NCBI GenBank assembly: GCA_005406025.1
Contig: BGZK01000097.1
Location: forward strand, 682,001 to 746,000
Source of the DNA: Eumeta japonica
Lineage: Eukaryota; Arthropoda; Insecta; Lepidoptera; Psychidae
DNA: 64,000 nucleotides
Reading direction: 5' to 3'
A program made the position numbers and the translations under genes. The notes under the pieces were generated by a model, which saw nothing but the letters and a program-made list of their open reading frames with translations, was not told the origin of the DNA and did not search any database. Positions within the stretch are counted from its first letter, which is position 1. Every line of letters begins with the position of its first letter. Positions 1 to 12,700 of the stretch are shown piece after piece.

Positions 1-260
1 TTCAAACTTCTACGCGATAGTGTTATAAAGCAACGTTGACAATCATATTTCTTGCGTATGTAAAATTGCAATTTTTCCGAAAAACACCTATATAGGTAAA
101 ATAAAAAGCAAAACCTTATCAAAAACAAATCACCATCAAAACTGTTAGAAGCACTTTCAAGATACAAGAATTTCTTTCAAAAAAGAATTTCTTGTATCTT
201 GAACTGTAATTACCTAGTAATTCTTGTATAAAAAGCTGTCAATTTTATACCAATAAAAAC
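1..260. other. AT-rich non-coding DNA with a hairpin
   Basis: No coding signal is visible. Positions 156-203 form a near-perfect inverted repeat with arms of about 22 bp that differ at about one position and are separated by a few bases (arm core TTCAAGATACAAGAA). The flanks are simple AT-rich sequence. Confidence 0.6.
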
Positions 261-1020
261 TTGCCAAGAGCATGTCGGACCATGCTCATTATAGGGCTCC
301 GAAGCCATTATTGCAAAGAAATGCACCACAGATAAGAAAAAGTGCGTTGTTACACTTTTTATTGTTTCCCGCACAGAATAATTATAAGCTTTTAACTAGA
401 AAAACAAGTAGGTATATCGACTATTACTATTAAACTAGTGTAAACAATAGTGCTTCAGCAAAAGAGCGTATGTTCATGGCACTTACGTCCTTTAGTTGGG
501 AAGCGCAATTTCTCTACAGTAATCATGAACCGTATATCCAACCATGATATCAAACCAATCAAAATAATTTTCATTGAAAGTATTTATTAAATGTTACCTC
601 CGTCATTTTTTCATATTTTTCAGACATTCGGTTTAGTAAGTAGGGAGGGGGGGCACAATTTCTGCTACTTTCAGAGTAATTATTTCCGAAATTATTCACG
701 TAATCTGAAAAATTTATTAGAAATCTCAAAATGTTTTTAAAAGAATTTTCGAAATATATCCCACACGTTAATGTTTGCAGAAAAAAATTTTTACAGATTC
801 TGTTACATGTATGGAGTGCCCCCCTAGAAATATTTATTTTTGATATTTAACCACCCAACTAAGTAGTGGCTCATACAAGACACCTACACAATAAATTTCA
901 TCCAATATACGTATTGTAGTTTTTGAATAAAATCTCTGTAGCATACCGACGGACGGACGGACAGACATGACGACACTATAAGGGTTTTATTTTTGCCATT
1001 TTGGCTCGGAACCCTAAAAA
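261..1020 (+). mobile_element. Non-autonomous TIR element, family 1 copy 1
   Basis: The outer part has imperfect terminal inverted repeats: ATAGGGCTCCGAAGCCATT at 291 and, at 995-1015, the reverse complement of TAGGGTTCCGAGCCAAAATG. A GACGGACGGACGGACAGACA block lies just inside the right end. A short head left of the TIR (GCCAAGAGCATGTCGGACC) also occurs in the copy at 32.7 kb. The roughly 700-bp interior is shared with the copies at 18.5-19.2 kb (same orientation) and 32.0-32.7 kb (opposite orientation) and has no protein-coding frame. Related sequences with AGGGTTCCG ends and CCGTCCG blocks are very common in Lepidoptera. The superfamily cannot be stated from sequence alone. Confidence 0.75.
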
Positions 1021-4000
1021 AAGATTATGGAAACGCAAAATTCTTTCGGTTTCTCAAATGTATGTTATTGCCCGTAAGACCTCGCAATAAAGAAACTTAT
1101 GAAGAAAATTGTGACAGTAAGTCGGATTTTTACTTTAGGGCTTAAGAATTTGTGAAAAGCAATTTCTTCGCAAACCACTTAGGAGGATTTTGTCATCATT
1201 TCTATGGTGCTGCAAGGAAACAGCGTCTTCAGCTAAGAGCTTTACTATTGCTTCAAAATCAAGTCATTCGTTTTCAATATGTGACTTGAGAATGCAAACG
1301 TTGGAAAAACATCTCAGTTTATGTCTTGGCGTGTCTGTATGTAACTGAATTCGATTCCATTCGAATCAATCGCGATTGGAAATTAAAGATACAAGATATA
1401 GGATTTTCTTATGGTATATGGCTTTGAACTCGTTCAACACATTTTTGTTTCAAAATTAATTACATGTTCAAAGTTACTTTGTAGCAGTACTATAAATTAC
1501 GTTTCGGGTAAAGGGGTAAATTACACACGAAATTGTTTATTTGTGACAACGTTATAACTATTTTCTAATTTAAATTTTGTCGGCGAGTGCACATTTTGAT
1601 TAAACAATTCGTTAAAATAAAAAAATATATAATTGTTTCGATAGAGACATTTTTTTTTACATTAAATAACAGAATATATCAATTATCAAAATTCTGTTAT
1701 GTCAATCCTCAATCCAAATAAAATTATATATATAAACGTCGTAACATCTATTAACGATTGATAAAATTCTTGTTTTTCGTGTTGTAGCATATCGGAGGGG
1801 CTGAGCCATATATACAGCGCTCATACAAAATTGCGAAGGCTTAATTGTTAATGTCGCACAGCGTTGATGTAAAATTAACAGAGCCATACAAACTCCAATT
1901 TCCCCCACGGCGATAGGCCGTATCATTGATTTGACGGTTATCCGAAGACGTGGGGTGTCGCCCTCACGGCAATTCAACGTCGGGCCGTGTTATAGAGATT
2001 GCGCTGTCTTCTATAAACGAAGCTTTTTTATGGAAAATTCTCGATCGTCGCAGAGTAATTCTTTAGTTATATCTAAAATAGAATAGAAGATTGCAAATAG
2101 TATATTTTTCTATTTAACTTTTGATTATTCATAATAAAAAAAGTAACGAAATTAACAAACAAGTGAATTATATTTGATACTACAGAGAGATAGGTGCCTA
2201 CAAATGCTTACTTGAAGCTGTTTGGTTGTTTGTGTAATGCCGAGCACAGTAATGAGCTTTTTCAACAAATTACTTTTTATGTCCGACTTAAATAGCTTTA
2301 ATTGCAAGCCCAAAATTACCTCAAGGATTCTATTATTAACTCACAGACTGGCTTTTACGCGGTTTATTAAACTTTTCCAAGCGAAAAAGATAAATTGTAC
2401 ATTTATTCTTATTTTTCCATTTATTATTATTAATATCGCTATTTTTCGTAAATAAGTGTATTTAAATATTTTTTTAAAGAAGTTTGACGTTACAGTTAGG
2501 ATGCTCACTTTTGAATTATTCTCTAAGAGAAATATAGAAGCTCGGACCCAGAGGCACGGCAGTGCCCCGCCGAGTTCAGCCAAACAAACAAAGCACAGCC
2601 GTGCCATCTCTTTGAGGAAGCACTTTCGCTCTGTAATTTCGTTGTAGATAAAACTAAAAGCCTCTGTTTTCAGTGACCAAGGGGACATATTACAGTTGGA
2701 TATATTTCCAAATTACCTATAATTTATACTTACAGTGTATGAGCTACTGTCAGTCAAGGTTCTTTAATTTTGTTACTGAAACATTTATTTACCGATCATC
2801 AAAATTCTAAGGTATTCTAAAAACATCCGGAAACAATTCTATTTTGTAAATTCAATCCTATTTTCTTTACAATCAGTGAATTCATTTCTCGTTGAAAATT
2901 CGCTAATCTATCAATGATATAATATAATATGACAATTGACAAATAATTTTACGAAATTGCGAAAATAATTTCATAATTTTATACATAGAATGTACCTAAG
3001 CTACGTAGGTAGATAGTGACTAGGTGTAGAAATACGTAATGTAACAGATAATTGAAGATTAAAATAGCGAATTGAAAAAATGAAACGACATCGTTAGCCA
3101 TTATTAATGACAACGTTAGATTTTACTAGCAATTACTTTAAATTAAATACATGGAAATAAAAAAAAACGATTATAATTATAACCAGCCTTTGGGATCTAC
3201 GATTTTGGATCTACTAACAATAAGAAATGAGATTCTATCAAAAACATAAAATGTACAAAAACGCAAGTCTCACATTGTAGTTTTTGCACCGTGAAAGATT
3301 CTGAAATCTCCTGTAAAACCCAGTCAGTTTTCTGAGTTACTATCTGGAAGCACCCATTCAATAAATTTCCTAGTTAGTTACATTTCAACATTTCTGTAAT
3401 AAATTTAATAACTTGTCAATCGCACGGCATCGTAATAACATCTACCTGATATTAGTAATCTAAGTGGTTTATTTTTGTTTGCTTACGTATTACACAAATT
3501 AGGCCCATTAGAGCTGTGTTCATTTGGCAATATTTTTAATAGTAAATTATTATTTTTATGTAAGTATGTTGCCGTGTAATTTCCAAGTCATTATATAAAT
3601 AAATTATCATAAATGATAAAAATAACGTTGGTAGGTAATAATTGTGGAAACTGTTTATGAAAAGTTGTCGAATGAGTGCTCACATAGATATTAATTAAAA
3701 TAACTAATTTGTTTTGTATAATGTCTCACAACTTTTTACATTATAAAAACTGCGTTGCGAGACTTGCATTTCTGTGCATTTGAAGCTTTTGATGGGATTG
3801 TAAATTACACGAAACGTTCTATTCTTCGCTAAAAAGTGTAGTATATATCTATGTTTTCATAGTAAAATTCCATAATACCCTGTGAAAATAACTAAAGTTC
3901 AGTAACCGTGAAGTAACCATATTTTTCATGATCTTAACAGCGTAAGCAGCAATACATTTTTTCCCACACAACTGAGATAAACATAAATCTCACTGAAGAT

Positions 4001-4261
4001 TTAATCTAAGGAAAAACATTTTCACATACGTTGGAGTTAGCGTATTACTATTTAATATTAACATCACATTCACAATTTAACGTCAAATAATTTAGATATA
4101 ACGAACTTTTCCTTATTTGTACTGACAGGTAAATTATTCACAGTAAACCTTTTTAAAAATTGTTGTACATTCCCAGTTATTATTCTAACGATATACTAAC
4201 GTCTCTATTGTATATTGTCGTCGCTACGTCTCCGTGATAAATAATGGCAACAAATCGTCAG
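1021..4261. other. Presumed intron upstream of the Ig exon
   Basis: No exon with good splice sites was found. Most of it is AT-rich. A GC-richer island at about 1770-2000 is not an obvious repeat and could be regulatory. At 2553-2605 a GC-rich patch contains GGCACGGC and, 37 bases on, its complement GCCGTGCC. Overlapping short frames on both strands at 2.2-2.7 kb have no recognisable product. A possible acceptor before 2673 opens a frame without a family resemblance. Confidence 0.5.
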
Positions 4262-4358
4262 GTTGCGAGTGTCACCCACGAGGACGCCGGAAATTACACG
4301 TGCTCACTGAATAAGCCAATCCAGATGCGCGCCACGGCCAGGGTGCACGTGTTGCAAG
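4262..4358 (+). CDS. Ig-domain exon (Dpr / zig-8-like), carboxy half of the domain
   Basis: This exon reads V-A-S-V-T-H-E-D-A-G-N-Y-T-C followed by about 19 residues ending VHVLQG. The E-D-A-G-N-Y-T-C stretch is the Ig F-strand signature (DxGxYxC, with the second disulphide cysteine), and the final G strand VHVL-x-G is typical of the second Ig domain of Dpr proteins (zig-8-like in insect annotations), which are neuronal surface receptors that pair with DIP proteins. The acceptor is CGTCAG at 4256-4261; an upstream in-frame stop (TAA at 4238) shows the exon is not simply longer. The donor is CAAG|GTAAAC, so the exon ends after the first base of a Gly codon (phase 1), usual for Ig-domain boundaries. 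Only the end of the domain is present; the first cysteine, first Ig domain and signal peptide must lie left of the window. Membership of the Ig superfamily is clear; the exact subfamily is inference. Confidence 0.8.
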
Positions 4359-6346
4359 GTAAACTGTACTTCTTTTTAGATATTAGATAGCTGTTGTATG
4401 ACTATTCCACGACTCATTATGAGAAGCGATTAAGAAGGCTTTATGATCGAAAAAATTTGTCCGGGCGTTATCATCAATTATTTCTGTTGCTCTACTCTTG
4501 TTGATACACGAAAATGGAAAATTTTGCATAACATTGTACAGATAATTTAATGAAGATTGTTTGTGTCAGCTTTAAAAAAATGATTTGATTCAATAGAAAA
4601 GAAATATTGTTAAGATTGTTTAGAAATTTTCCCTTCAATCGACTATGAAACGACTTTAAAACACGATTAATAGTGAAAAAAATCATTGATTTTGCCTTTT
4701 TTTATTAGCTTTAGTAAAACTGTTGGTAGCTTCTTATTCAATGCTATTAAATTAGGATTAATAGAAATATAATTTTAGAAATGAGACGCTTTTCCTCCAA
4801 TGGGGTATTACAATTTTTGGTTACTACCTTTAATAGTAGTATTAGTACTAATAGTAGTAAAACTGAATCTTCATCGCTCATTTGTTTCATAGAGATTGGA
4901 TTGTAATAGTTGCAATGATATAATCTGGCAGTTTATGTACTTTTTTTTGTTTCTTATCAAAAATTAAACGAATATTATATGGCGTTCACTTTTAAATATC
5001 TCAATTGTATTTACTTCTCTATTTCATAATACCGTTTTCGTATCTGATTTAATGTAATACACCTGATTGTCTGAGTTATCGTATATATAATCATATAGCT
5101 CTCGAACAGATTCATATGAAATTTTATTTTACTCATGTTTATGTGGATTCGTATGTATTAGATTTTCAGAAACGGCAACGGTAAGGTATAACTCACATGT
5201 TCGTTAGTCATTAACATATCCATACCGACTTAAAAAAATTATATGAAGTTCTGCATTTCATTCTACGTGTTTTTGACTTAATAATTAATAAACATTTTTC
5301 TACAATTATTACTTCATATCTCTAAAATACTGTAACTTCATTAATATCATTTTTAATTGTGACAACATTATTTAAAATACTTTTTGTTTTTAATTTCTCA
5401 TTTTCATATATTTATTTTTCGTTTCAAATAGTTAACATTCTGAGGGTACGAAAATAAAAGGCAACTATCATGACCAAAAACCGAGACTTTCTATCACTAC
5501 ATTATACAAGTAATATCCATAAAGTAAAATATTTGGTTTCACTGAATAAAAAAAAATAAATCGATCGAAGCGAAAATGAAAATTATTTTTCATACTCTTA
5601 ATCTTAGAATTAAAATAATTACGTTACTATACACTTATAGAAAACTATTTCATAATGATTTCATACTACGTATATAGAGTCATCGTGATGTTGATCGTTT
5701 GTGAAATTATAAATTTAAATATGGTTTAAAGTACATAATTTTAAATGCAATCTATATTATGAGATTTTGAAACGGTAAAAAATATGTTCTTTAGCTTAAA
5801 AGAAGAAAAGTGTAAACGCCCGGATCCTATAGTGGAATGATCTAGTAAAAAGAGACAAATAGGCTCAGGGCTTCGTCCATGACTTTGTGGTTCCAGACGT
5901 CTAGGAGAGTTGCTAGGATCGACTAGTGCACAAAATAGTGTCCTTCGCTTCCCTTATTTATTATTAATGTATATTATAGTTTAACCCGCATTTAAATCAT
6001 CCTGTATTAATTTTATAAACCGCATGCTCTCATGCCGTTTTGTAACCGTCATTTTTCTATTGGACGTACGATATAGTAACGAAATCTGGAAAATTATTGC
6101 CTTTAATTTTTCCAATCGGACAATAATAGGTCAACATAATAGCTTAGGAGTCAGACTGTAGAGGATGACGCATAACACTGTTAACAACCCTCAACTCGGA
6201 CTGGCATATATAATACTCTGTGGGAGGGTATGTTCAACAGTGAGGTCATCTAAAATATGATGCTATAATCTGACTACTCATAGTATCGCGTGAAAACTTT
6301 TTTTTTTTTGTATTACATTATTACGTAACAAGACAACTTGTTTCAG
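4359..6346 (+). other. Intron of the Ig-domain gene
   Basis: The 1,988-bp intron runs from GTAAAC to TTGTTTCAG. It is AT-rich. Around 6180-6260 lies a stretch (GTTAACAACCCTCA, ACTGG, GTGAGGTCATC) matching the tail of the SINE at 51.1 kb (GTTAACAGCCCTCA, ACTGGG, GAGAGGTCATT), so it is probably a SINE remnant. A GC-richer patch at 5820-5940 has no recognised identity. Confidence 0.6.
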
Positions 6347-6468
6347 GTTCTAGTTTAGCGGAGTTGCAGAGCGGTGTCCGATCTCGCGGTGTCAGTGACT
6401 TCCTTCTGATTCTCTCACTGCTCGCTACCAACATCCCCAGAAGACGTGAACTGATCCGCGTGAGGTGA
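6347..6468 (+). CDS. Terminal exon of the Ig-domain gene, carboxy-terminal tail
   Basis: Joined in phase 1 to the donor at 4358, this exon completes a Gly codon and adds about 39 residues before TGA at 6466-6468. It begins SSLAELQSGVRSRG, has a hydrophobic run DFLLILSLLA, and ends PRRRELIRVR. The acceptor ACAACTTGTTTCAG is good, and the exon is much richer in GC than its flanks. A hydrophobic carboxy terminus directly after the last Ig domain is what Dpr proteins show, where it serves as a GPI-attachment signal or weak membrane segment. The Arg-rich end after only about 12 hydrophobic residues is unusual for a GPI signal, so a short membrane segment with a basic stop-transfer tail is possible. 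A GTGAGG at 6460-6465 could act as a donor, in which case the exon would be internal. Phase match and composition are seen; use as the last exon is inferred. Confidence 0.7.
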
Positions 6469-7440
6469 CCTAGTTAGAAAGTGTGTCTGGTATAGTTGAA
6501 AGGGAGAGCATGACGCGCTGGATAGGTCATTTTCAATAGAAAGCCATATTGAACTAAAAAGGAAATCAATTTAGTCAATAACTAACGCAAATACTACAGT
6601 TTGATAAACCACTCTTAAACTATTATATTGAAAAGTTATTGTATCATTTCTAAAAACCAACTTAAGAACAATTTACTAATAATTTTCTCTTTACTAATTA
6701 ATACTTGATAATTAATATATCAATAGCGTATTCGACCATAAAGTGTTTATTACAATAATTGAAATTGGTATGAACATTTGAACAGAGTTTTTTTTCCTCA
6801 AATATGCTTATTCGTATTTTTTTCATAGAAAAAAAATTATCAAAAAAGCTAGAATAATTGAATCAGAAACTACTGAAGAATATAGCATTGAACATATCTT
6901 ACTCTCCAACTATAGCCGCTCTGTATAACAGATCATCGTATGTTTTCAATGTTGTTATACTTACAAAGAGGATGTACATTGATGTGTTCTTAGCAAATTT
7001 TGATGCTATAATTTCCTTAGCAAAGTTAATCTAAAACAAGGTGGAATTCGATCGAAGAGACGCAATGTTGTGTATCATTAATATTTGTATGCACTTATTT
7101 AAATTTACTACCTAACTTATGGAAATCACATACGTTATATTGCCTGTTCCAGCGCGTCATAGATCCACGAACCACGTAAGAACATATTTGATATTACCGT
7201 CCAAGGCTTCGTATTGGATATGTTAGGACCATTTAATATCAATAATAATATCCGATGTAGTAAATAAGTAGTTTCTTTTTTTAAGTTGTTCGAACATTAT
7301 TTAAATGTTTATGTAAATGTAAGATAAGTCATATCACGAGAATAAAGTCATATCATACAAATGTATCGGGACATTTGAAAAAGAAAACGCACAGCTGTTG
7401 TATTTTGCTAAAATTGACTAGAGTTTCGATAATAAAAAAA
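6469..7440 (+). other. Probable 3' untranslated region
   Basis: This AT-rich stretch follows the stop at 6466. The first canonical AATAAA signals are at 7341-7346 and 7431-7436, giving a 3' UTR of about 0.9-1 kb if either is used. Nothing else is recognised in it. Confidence 0.4.
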
Positions 7441-10400
7441 AATGCAATATATCTTTTCAATGTATGACTATATAAAAGTTTGTTCATTGTTAAAAAAAAA
7501 AGTACTAAAAAGATAAATAGTTATATCTTAGAGAGAACATATTTACATTATATTACTAGAAATGTTATGACACCAAAATAAGATTTTATTTAAATATGTA
7601 TCTTCATTACTTAAATATTTAATTTCGCCAAACGTATTTTATTAAAAAATAATTTTCTATTTTTCACTTAGTCTATTGTATTCAGCCTATCCTAGTGTGA
7701 ATAATGAAATTGAACCGTTTGTATTTGTATCCAAAAAATGACGTTGATAATTCAATTTTTTAAAAAATACTACAACGTGCATGTGAAATACGGAAAGAAA
7801 ACGATATCGCCATACGTCTTAAGACATTTTTTTATGCCTGTATAAGCTCGAATCACTCTCGCAGATTTACCAATATTTTATAGCAAAATGTTATAAATAA
7901 ATGCAACTCCATAAATGCATTATTGATATTCCTGTTGGAGTTTTTATTTTCATAAAATTAAGTCCCTACTAATGTATAAAAGTAAGTTCGTTAGCCTTTT
8001 TGGTTTTCTTTTAGGCCTGAGCCATTGAACCCATGAAACTCTAATTTATGCACAACACGGTTGTAGCTACACCAAAACTTAGACTATGAATTAAAACTAG
8101 AGACGGTCTGATTGTTGTTTATTTTTATTTTTTTTGCAAATATTGAACCGACCAATCTCAAATTTTGCACACAAAGTTGATGTATATGTGTACAAAACTG
8201 TACATAACAACTGATAGTTGTCAAGCGAATGTAAATCGTGATTAAGTTTCTCTTTTGTCCACGAAGGCGGAGTCACAGACAGTACTTAGTATTTAATATA
8301 ACTAATTTTAAACAAATTCACAATTTAACAGTGCCCAAATTTTTAGTATTACCAAAATTTTATTATTATATACTCGGAACTTATAATTATTATTATCCAT
8401 TATATTTCTTATGTAAACATAAAATTTGGTCTTAACTTTCCGTTCTAATAACTAATAATTCTGATGTATTAAATCAGGCAAGTTTGCTAATGAAGTCAAA
8501 GTTATAAATATGTTGATGTGGTTTTCGTTTTATGTACAACTTTTGATTGTATATTTCGGTATTTATTTCATAGACGTTTGAATACATGTTCATAAACATG
8601 TATTCAAATGTCTATAAAGTGAATATGGCTACAGTATTTCTAAATGTATTTAAATTCTATGCCTCTTTCGAGATATTAACAATTTTTTATGCAATGTTAC
8701 CTATCTAATTGTTTAAATCAATAACAATATATCGTTATGTAAAAGTTAGATAAGATTTTGTACATATTATTGTAAGGTGTTTATTGTAACTTTGCACGAA
8801 CCAATTGCTACTTCTCACTAAATGTAACTTCACCTTCGTATCAGTATAATGATCATATCACAAAACATATCTGTAATGGAAATCATGTGTTTAAATATAT
8901 TGGAGTTGTAGTTGAGTCGTAATTAAACTGATTGTTTTGGAGCTTGTTTTGCATTCTTGATAAAAATCAAAATAAAACAAGCTGATTTGTGCAGTCTCAT
9001 CTGATATTAAGGTTGCGTTCCACATGTTTCGCGTTTGCGATGCGTTAATAAATTGTTCGATTATGTCTTGTTATTTGACTCTGTGGTGACGTAGAAACAA
9101 CACAAAAAATATACGTGTCTTTCCGTTCAATTAACAAACTAATAAAAATTAAGATAAGCTTAGAAGAGGGTCAATTATCCAAGTATTTTTCAATAAAACG
9201 TAACGATAGGTTTTGTGACTGTCATGAATAGTTCAAGTCTGGGTTCCGTAGTTTTTAATTTATTTTATTTGATAAAACCACGAAGTAAAAAATACACAGC
9301 AAGGATGAATACCCTGGAAAGGTATATACACAGGCATTATTTGTAGGGCTTGATAATATCACCATCATATTAGGATTTATGATTATTAAAAAATAATACT
9401 ACAAAAAAAAACAGCAATCATGGTTATTTATAAACGAATATTTTTAACATATTAAAAAAGTTTTTCAGTCGCAGAAAATGAGCATAAAACCATAAAACAA
9501 TTAATACAGAAAACTTTCAAACTTTACATAACAAAGTTTCACGCGAATGAAATCTCAAGCGATATAAACGCATTGAGGATTTCAAAAGGGAACTAAGGTA
9601 GAATCACGTGTTCTATATCTTATTTATTATAGTCAATTTTAACACTAACAGGAATCGACCATAGACAAGTGTAGAGAGCCAAAACCAACAGATTAACGAA
9701 ATCAAATCAAAAAATATAGAAACGCACTGCAAACGCAAAGCATGTAGAAGCCCACAGAAGTAGAATAGCCCACTAGCGACGCAACGCGACCCCACCACCT
9801 TTAATAGAATTGTCTTTGGGGACTCCTTACGTTACTGCCCAAATGGAAATTCGTTATGTGTGATAATAAAATTTGTCGTATTTAGTGGCAGCATTAGCCT
9901 CTCAGTATATATATTAAACCCACTTTGCCACAGGCACGCTTGGTTTCAATAGTAATATTGCATATATTATATTACGATGGTTTCTGTAAAGTGTGGTGGT
10001 GGCAAGGCTTTTCCATCTTTTATGTAAAAAATAGGACTTCAATGAATCTATAATAAACGCATTTTTTCCGAAAAAAAATGTAATAAAACAATTAATAATT
10101 CGTGATCGGTAGAGTCCAGAAATAAAATAAACTATGTCAGTTTAATGTCAAGAAAATTAAAAAAGAATACGCTTTTTGTCCATGTAATGCGTTACAAGTT
10201 TATTTTATACATTCTGTTTCATTTAAATTAAATTTGAATTGCGACTACTAAATGAAAAGAGTTTTTCATATTCAGGCTTCATTTGTTTATATAAATAAAA
10301 AAATGTGTTTATTTTCATCTTTGTACTATTTTCTACTATTTGTTTCACTAATGAATACAAAAACAAAAATATCTTCCTACATATTTAAAAATCTTAATTT

Positions 10401-11343
10401 TCATTATCATTGTATTTTCAAAACTTATTCATATAATCTTTTGATTTGCTAACAAGTCGATAAAATACTCATAAACTTAATATGTATGCATGCACTACAA
10501 TTTTATTTTAAATAAGTTAAACAAGAACGGTGCTTCAGTTGACTGTATTGAATGAGTAATAATTAAGTAAAAAATAATAGAAAATGCGAATATATTATAT
10601 TATTTGTTTAAACAATGGTTATACATATTGTGATAAAAGTGAATGTTTTTTAATAAAAAAGAATTTTAAAATAAACCTTGTATTTTTAATTGCATCTATA
10701 AGTATCCTCAACATAGCAATTTTACTAAGTTTTATTTTGATACATTCTCGATTGGATTTCAAAGACGAAATCGGTAGAATATTTATAAATAAATAATTAA
10801 ATGCTAAACGTTTGGTCTTACTTGAAAAATAAAGAATTCATCAGATTTTTCAACAATATAATAAAATCTTGAATACGTATTGAGTATTAATAATTTAGTA
10901 TACGCCTATTGGATTAATTGAGTTGAACGCTTTCTTAGACATAAGGTTTTTATTTCATATATTGATCTGTATGTCTGGTTGTTTGTTTCGATATCAATTC
11001 GATACGTTGACTGATCGATTCTCGATCCAATGAGATATCCTAAAAATATTGGCGAGTAATTTCACCCAGCTCTATTTGTCTGTCTGTATATCACAGCAGT
11101 CGAAAAGCTTTTAATACAACTTTCGCTCGTCGATAGTCTTGGCCAACCTTAAGTAAATACTTAAGATAGGCAGATTAATTAGTAATTTAGGATATAAACG
11201 CGAAGTAAATAATTGTGTTCGTTCCAAATAGTCCTTCTGATTTGTTTCATAAATGCCTCATTCTCCATTTCAACCTTATCCGGTGGATATTTGATTTTAT
11301 TACATATCCCTTACTACTACTTTCGATGACTTTTTTGTTTCAG
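7441..11343. other. AT-rich non-coding DNA
   Basis: No exon, RNA gene or recognisable transposon was found. Positions 8571-8614 form a hairpin with 20-bp arms and one mismatch around a 4-base loop (arm TAGACGTTTGAATACATGTT). Short open frames at 8.2, 9.7, 10.3 and 10.6 kb are AT-driven and have no family resemblance. Confidence 0.5.
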
Positions 11344-11390
11344 AATGGACGGCCGAACTGGTTTTGATCACATATTCATGTCCACACTGA
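11344..11390 (+). other. Weak candidate alternative terminal exon
   Basis: A strong acceptor (GACTTTTTTGTTTCAG) is followed, in phase 1, by EWTAELVLITYSCPH and TGA at 11388-11390. The phase fits the donor at 4358, and there is a short hydrophobic run (LVLITYSC). The piece is very short and has no family match, so it may be chance. Confidence 0.22.
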
Positions 11391-12489
11391 GTTTTATCTA
11401 GCTCACGTCATACCGAACTTCTTTAAAAAGTTGCGTCATTTTACTAACAAACAGTAAGATTAATGTGCACTTAAATAAATATTTATAATAAATTATTTCT
11501 TATGTTCGTTTTCTCTTAAGATAGTAATTAATTTATTTACAGTTACTATAAAAAATCTAACCACGACCGGCAGTGACGCAAGCATCTGTCTCTGCTAAGA
11601 AATAATGCCGTATGCTATTAAATTCTCATCAAGGCCGACCTTATTAATTTTGAGTTGAACGCTACCGCTAAGGCCTTAACCAGAGATAGGGCGACGAGAC
11701 ATAATTTACGAGTTGCCCGGAATCGCATGCCATTCCGCAAGACAGAATGTTCGTTTTTATCAGACGCACACACCTCAATGAGGGATTGTAATGATATATC
11801 AAAAAAAGATTATTAACACATATCACTGATCTAATTTCTATTAGACAGTAGCCGGCCGACAGACGTCTCTCCGCCCTTTCCGATGTGTGACGTTTCCGGA
11901 CAGTGTAGGCCCGCGACTCCGTCCTCTGGACATATAATAAATTTCTTTATCTTTCTTCCTTATCTTGCTTTCAATCCCGATCTCGGTCTATCTTTCGATT
12001 CGATGTCGGACACACTAGTAATCTGATCGCGGCCCACTTCTAATTTTGACCTCAGTAATATTTTATTTTTGGTCCCAGTCCAGCTCCAGATTGTGATCCC
12101 GTTCATGTAGTCGAGTCTGCACTCCGTCCCGTTTTAAATTCAATTTCACTACCGGTCGCGGTTCTGATTTGGAAATACTAGTATCAGAATAAAATACAAC
12201 CTATATTACTCGGGGATACTGTATCATTCTAAGCGCGAAAGACATTTTACAAAACAGTTTCGTAGCATAAATACAGAAATGAAGCCGGGCACAAATATTG
12301 AGAGCTTATTTTGCTCAAAAATAGTGCAGATTTCGATTAGTGAAATAATTTTAGAATCATTTTGGTGGTGCGTCTCTAGTGTACAAATACACGGACGAAG
12401 CCGGAGACAAATGCTTATATTTTTTTTTGTCAGGAACCATCTGTATATCATAATCAAATAGATGATTTTAAGAACACAGGGGGCAAAAA
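11391..12489. other. Non-coding DNA with a GC island and a degenerate hexamer tract
   Basis: Positions 11600-11930 are a GC-richer, apparently unique island. Positions about 11950-12160 contain a diverged period-6 tract with recurrent units such as ATCCCG, ATCTCG and GATTCG. Similar tracts occur at about 46490 and 57220-57550. A sense/antisense pair of short frames at 12.2-12.46 kb looks spurious. Confidence 0.45.
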
Positions 12490-12700
12490 TACAAAAAAAA
12501 ACATTAATTTATCTACTGTCTGTTCGCCCGTCTGTTACAGCCAATTCGGATCCACACTTTTGGAAATCGGATCACTTAACTCTTTATACACAGTATTAAA
12601 ACTTAATTCCTTTTTATCCCATACATTTCGAAAAAATAGACAACGACAGACGAATACACAGGAATATATGAGGACGATGTCATAGGACTCCGTCTTTTTA
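12490..12700. mobile_element. Small TIR repeat, family 2 copy 1
   Basis: The outer parts carry CTGTCTGTTCGCCCGTCTGT and, facing it, GACAGACGAATACACAGG followed by CATAGGACTCCGTC. The same arrangement is found at 15203-15411, where the ends are more complete. No coding frame is present. It looks like a decayed foldback or MITE of lepidopteran type. Confidence 0.55.

Noticed and set aside
5169..5181. An 11-14 bp microexon between TTTTCAG and GTAAGG
   Set aside because: It is too short to support from sequence alone.
9470..9600. 43-codon phase-1 open frame after GTTTTTCAG
   Set aside because: It is AT-rich, lacks a hydrophobic or conserved end, and is within the length expected by chance.
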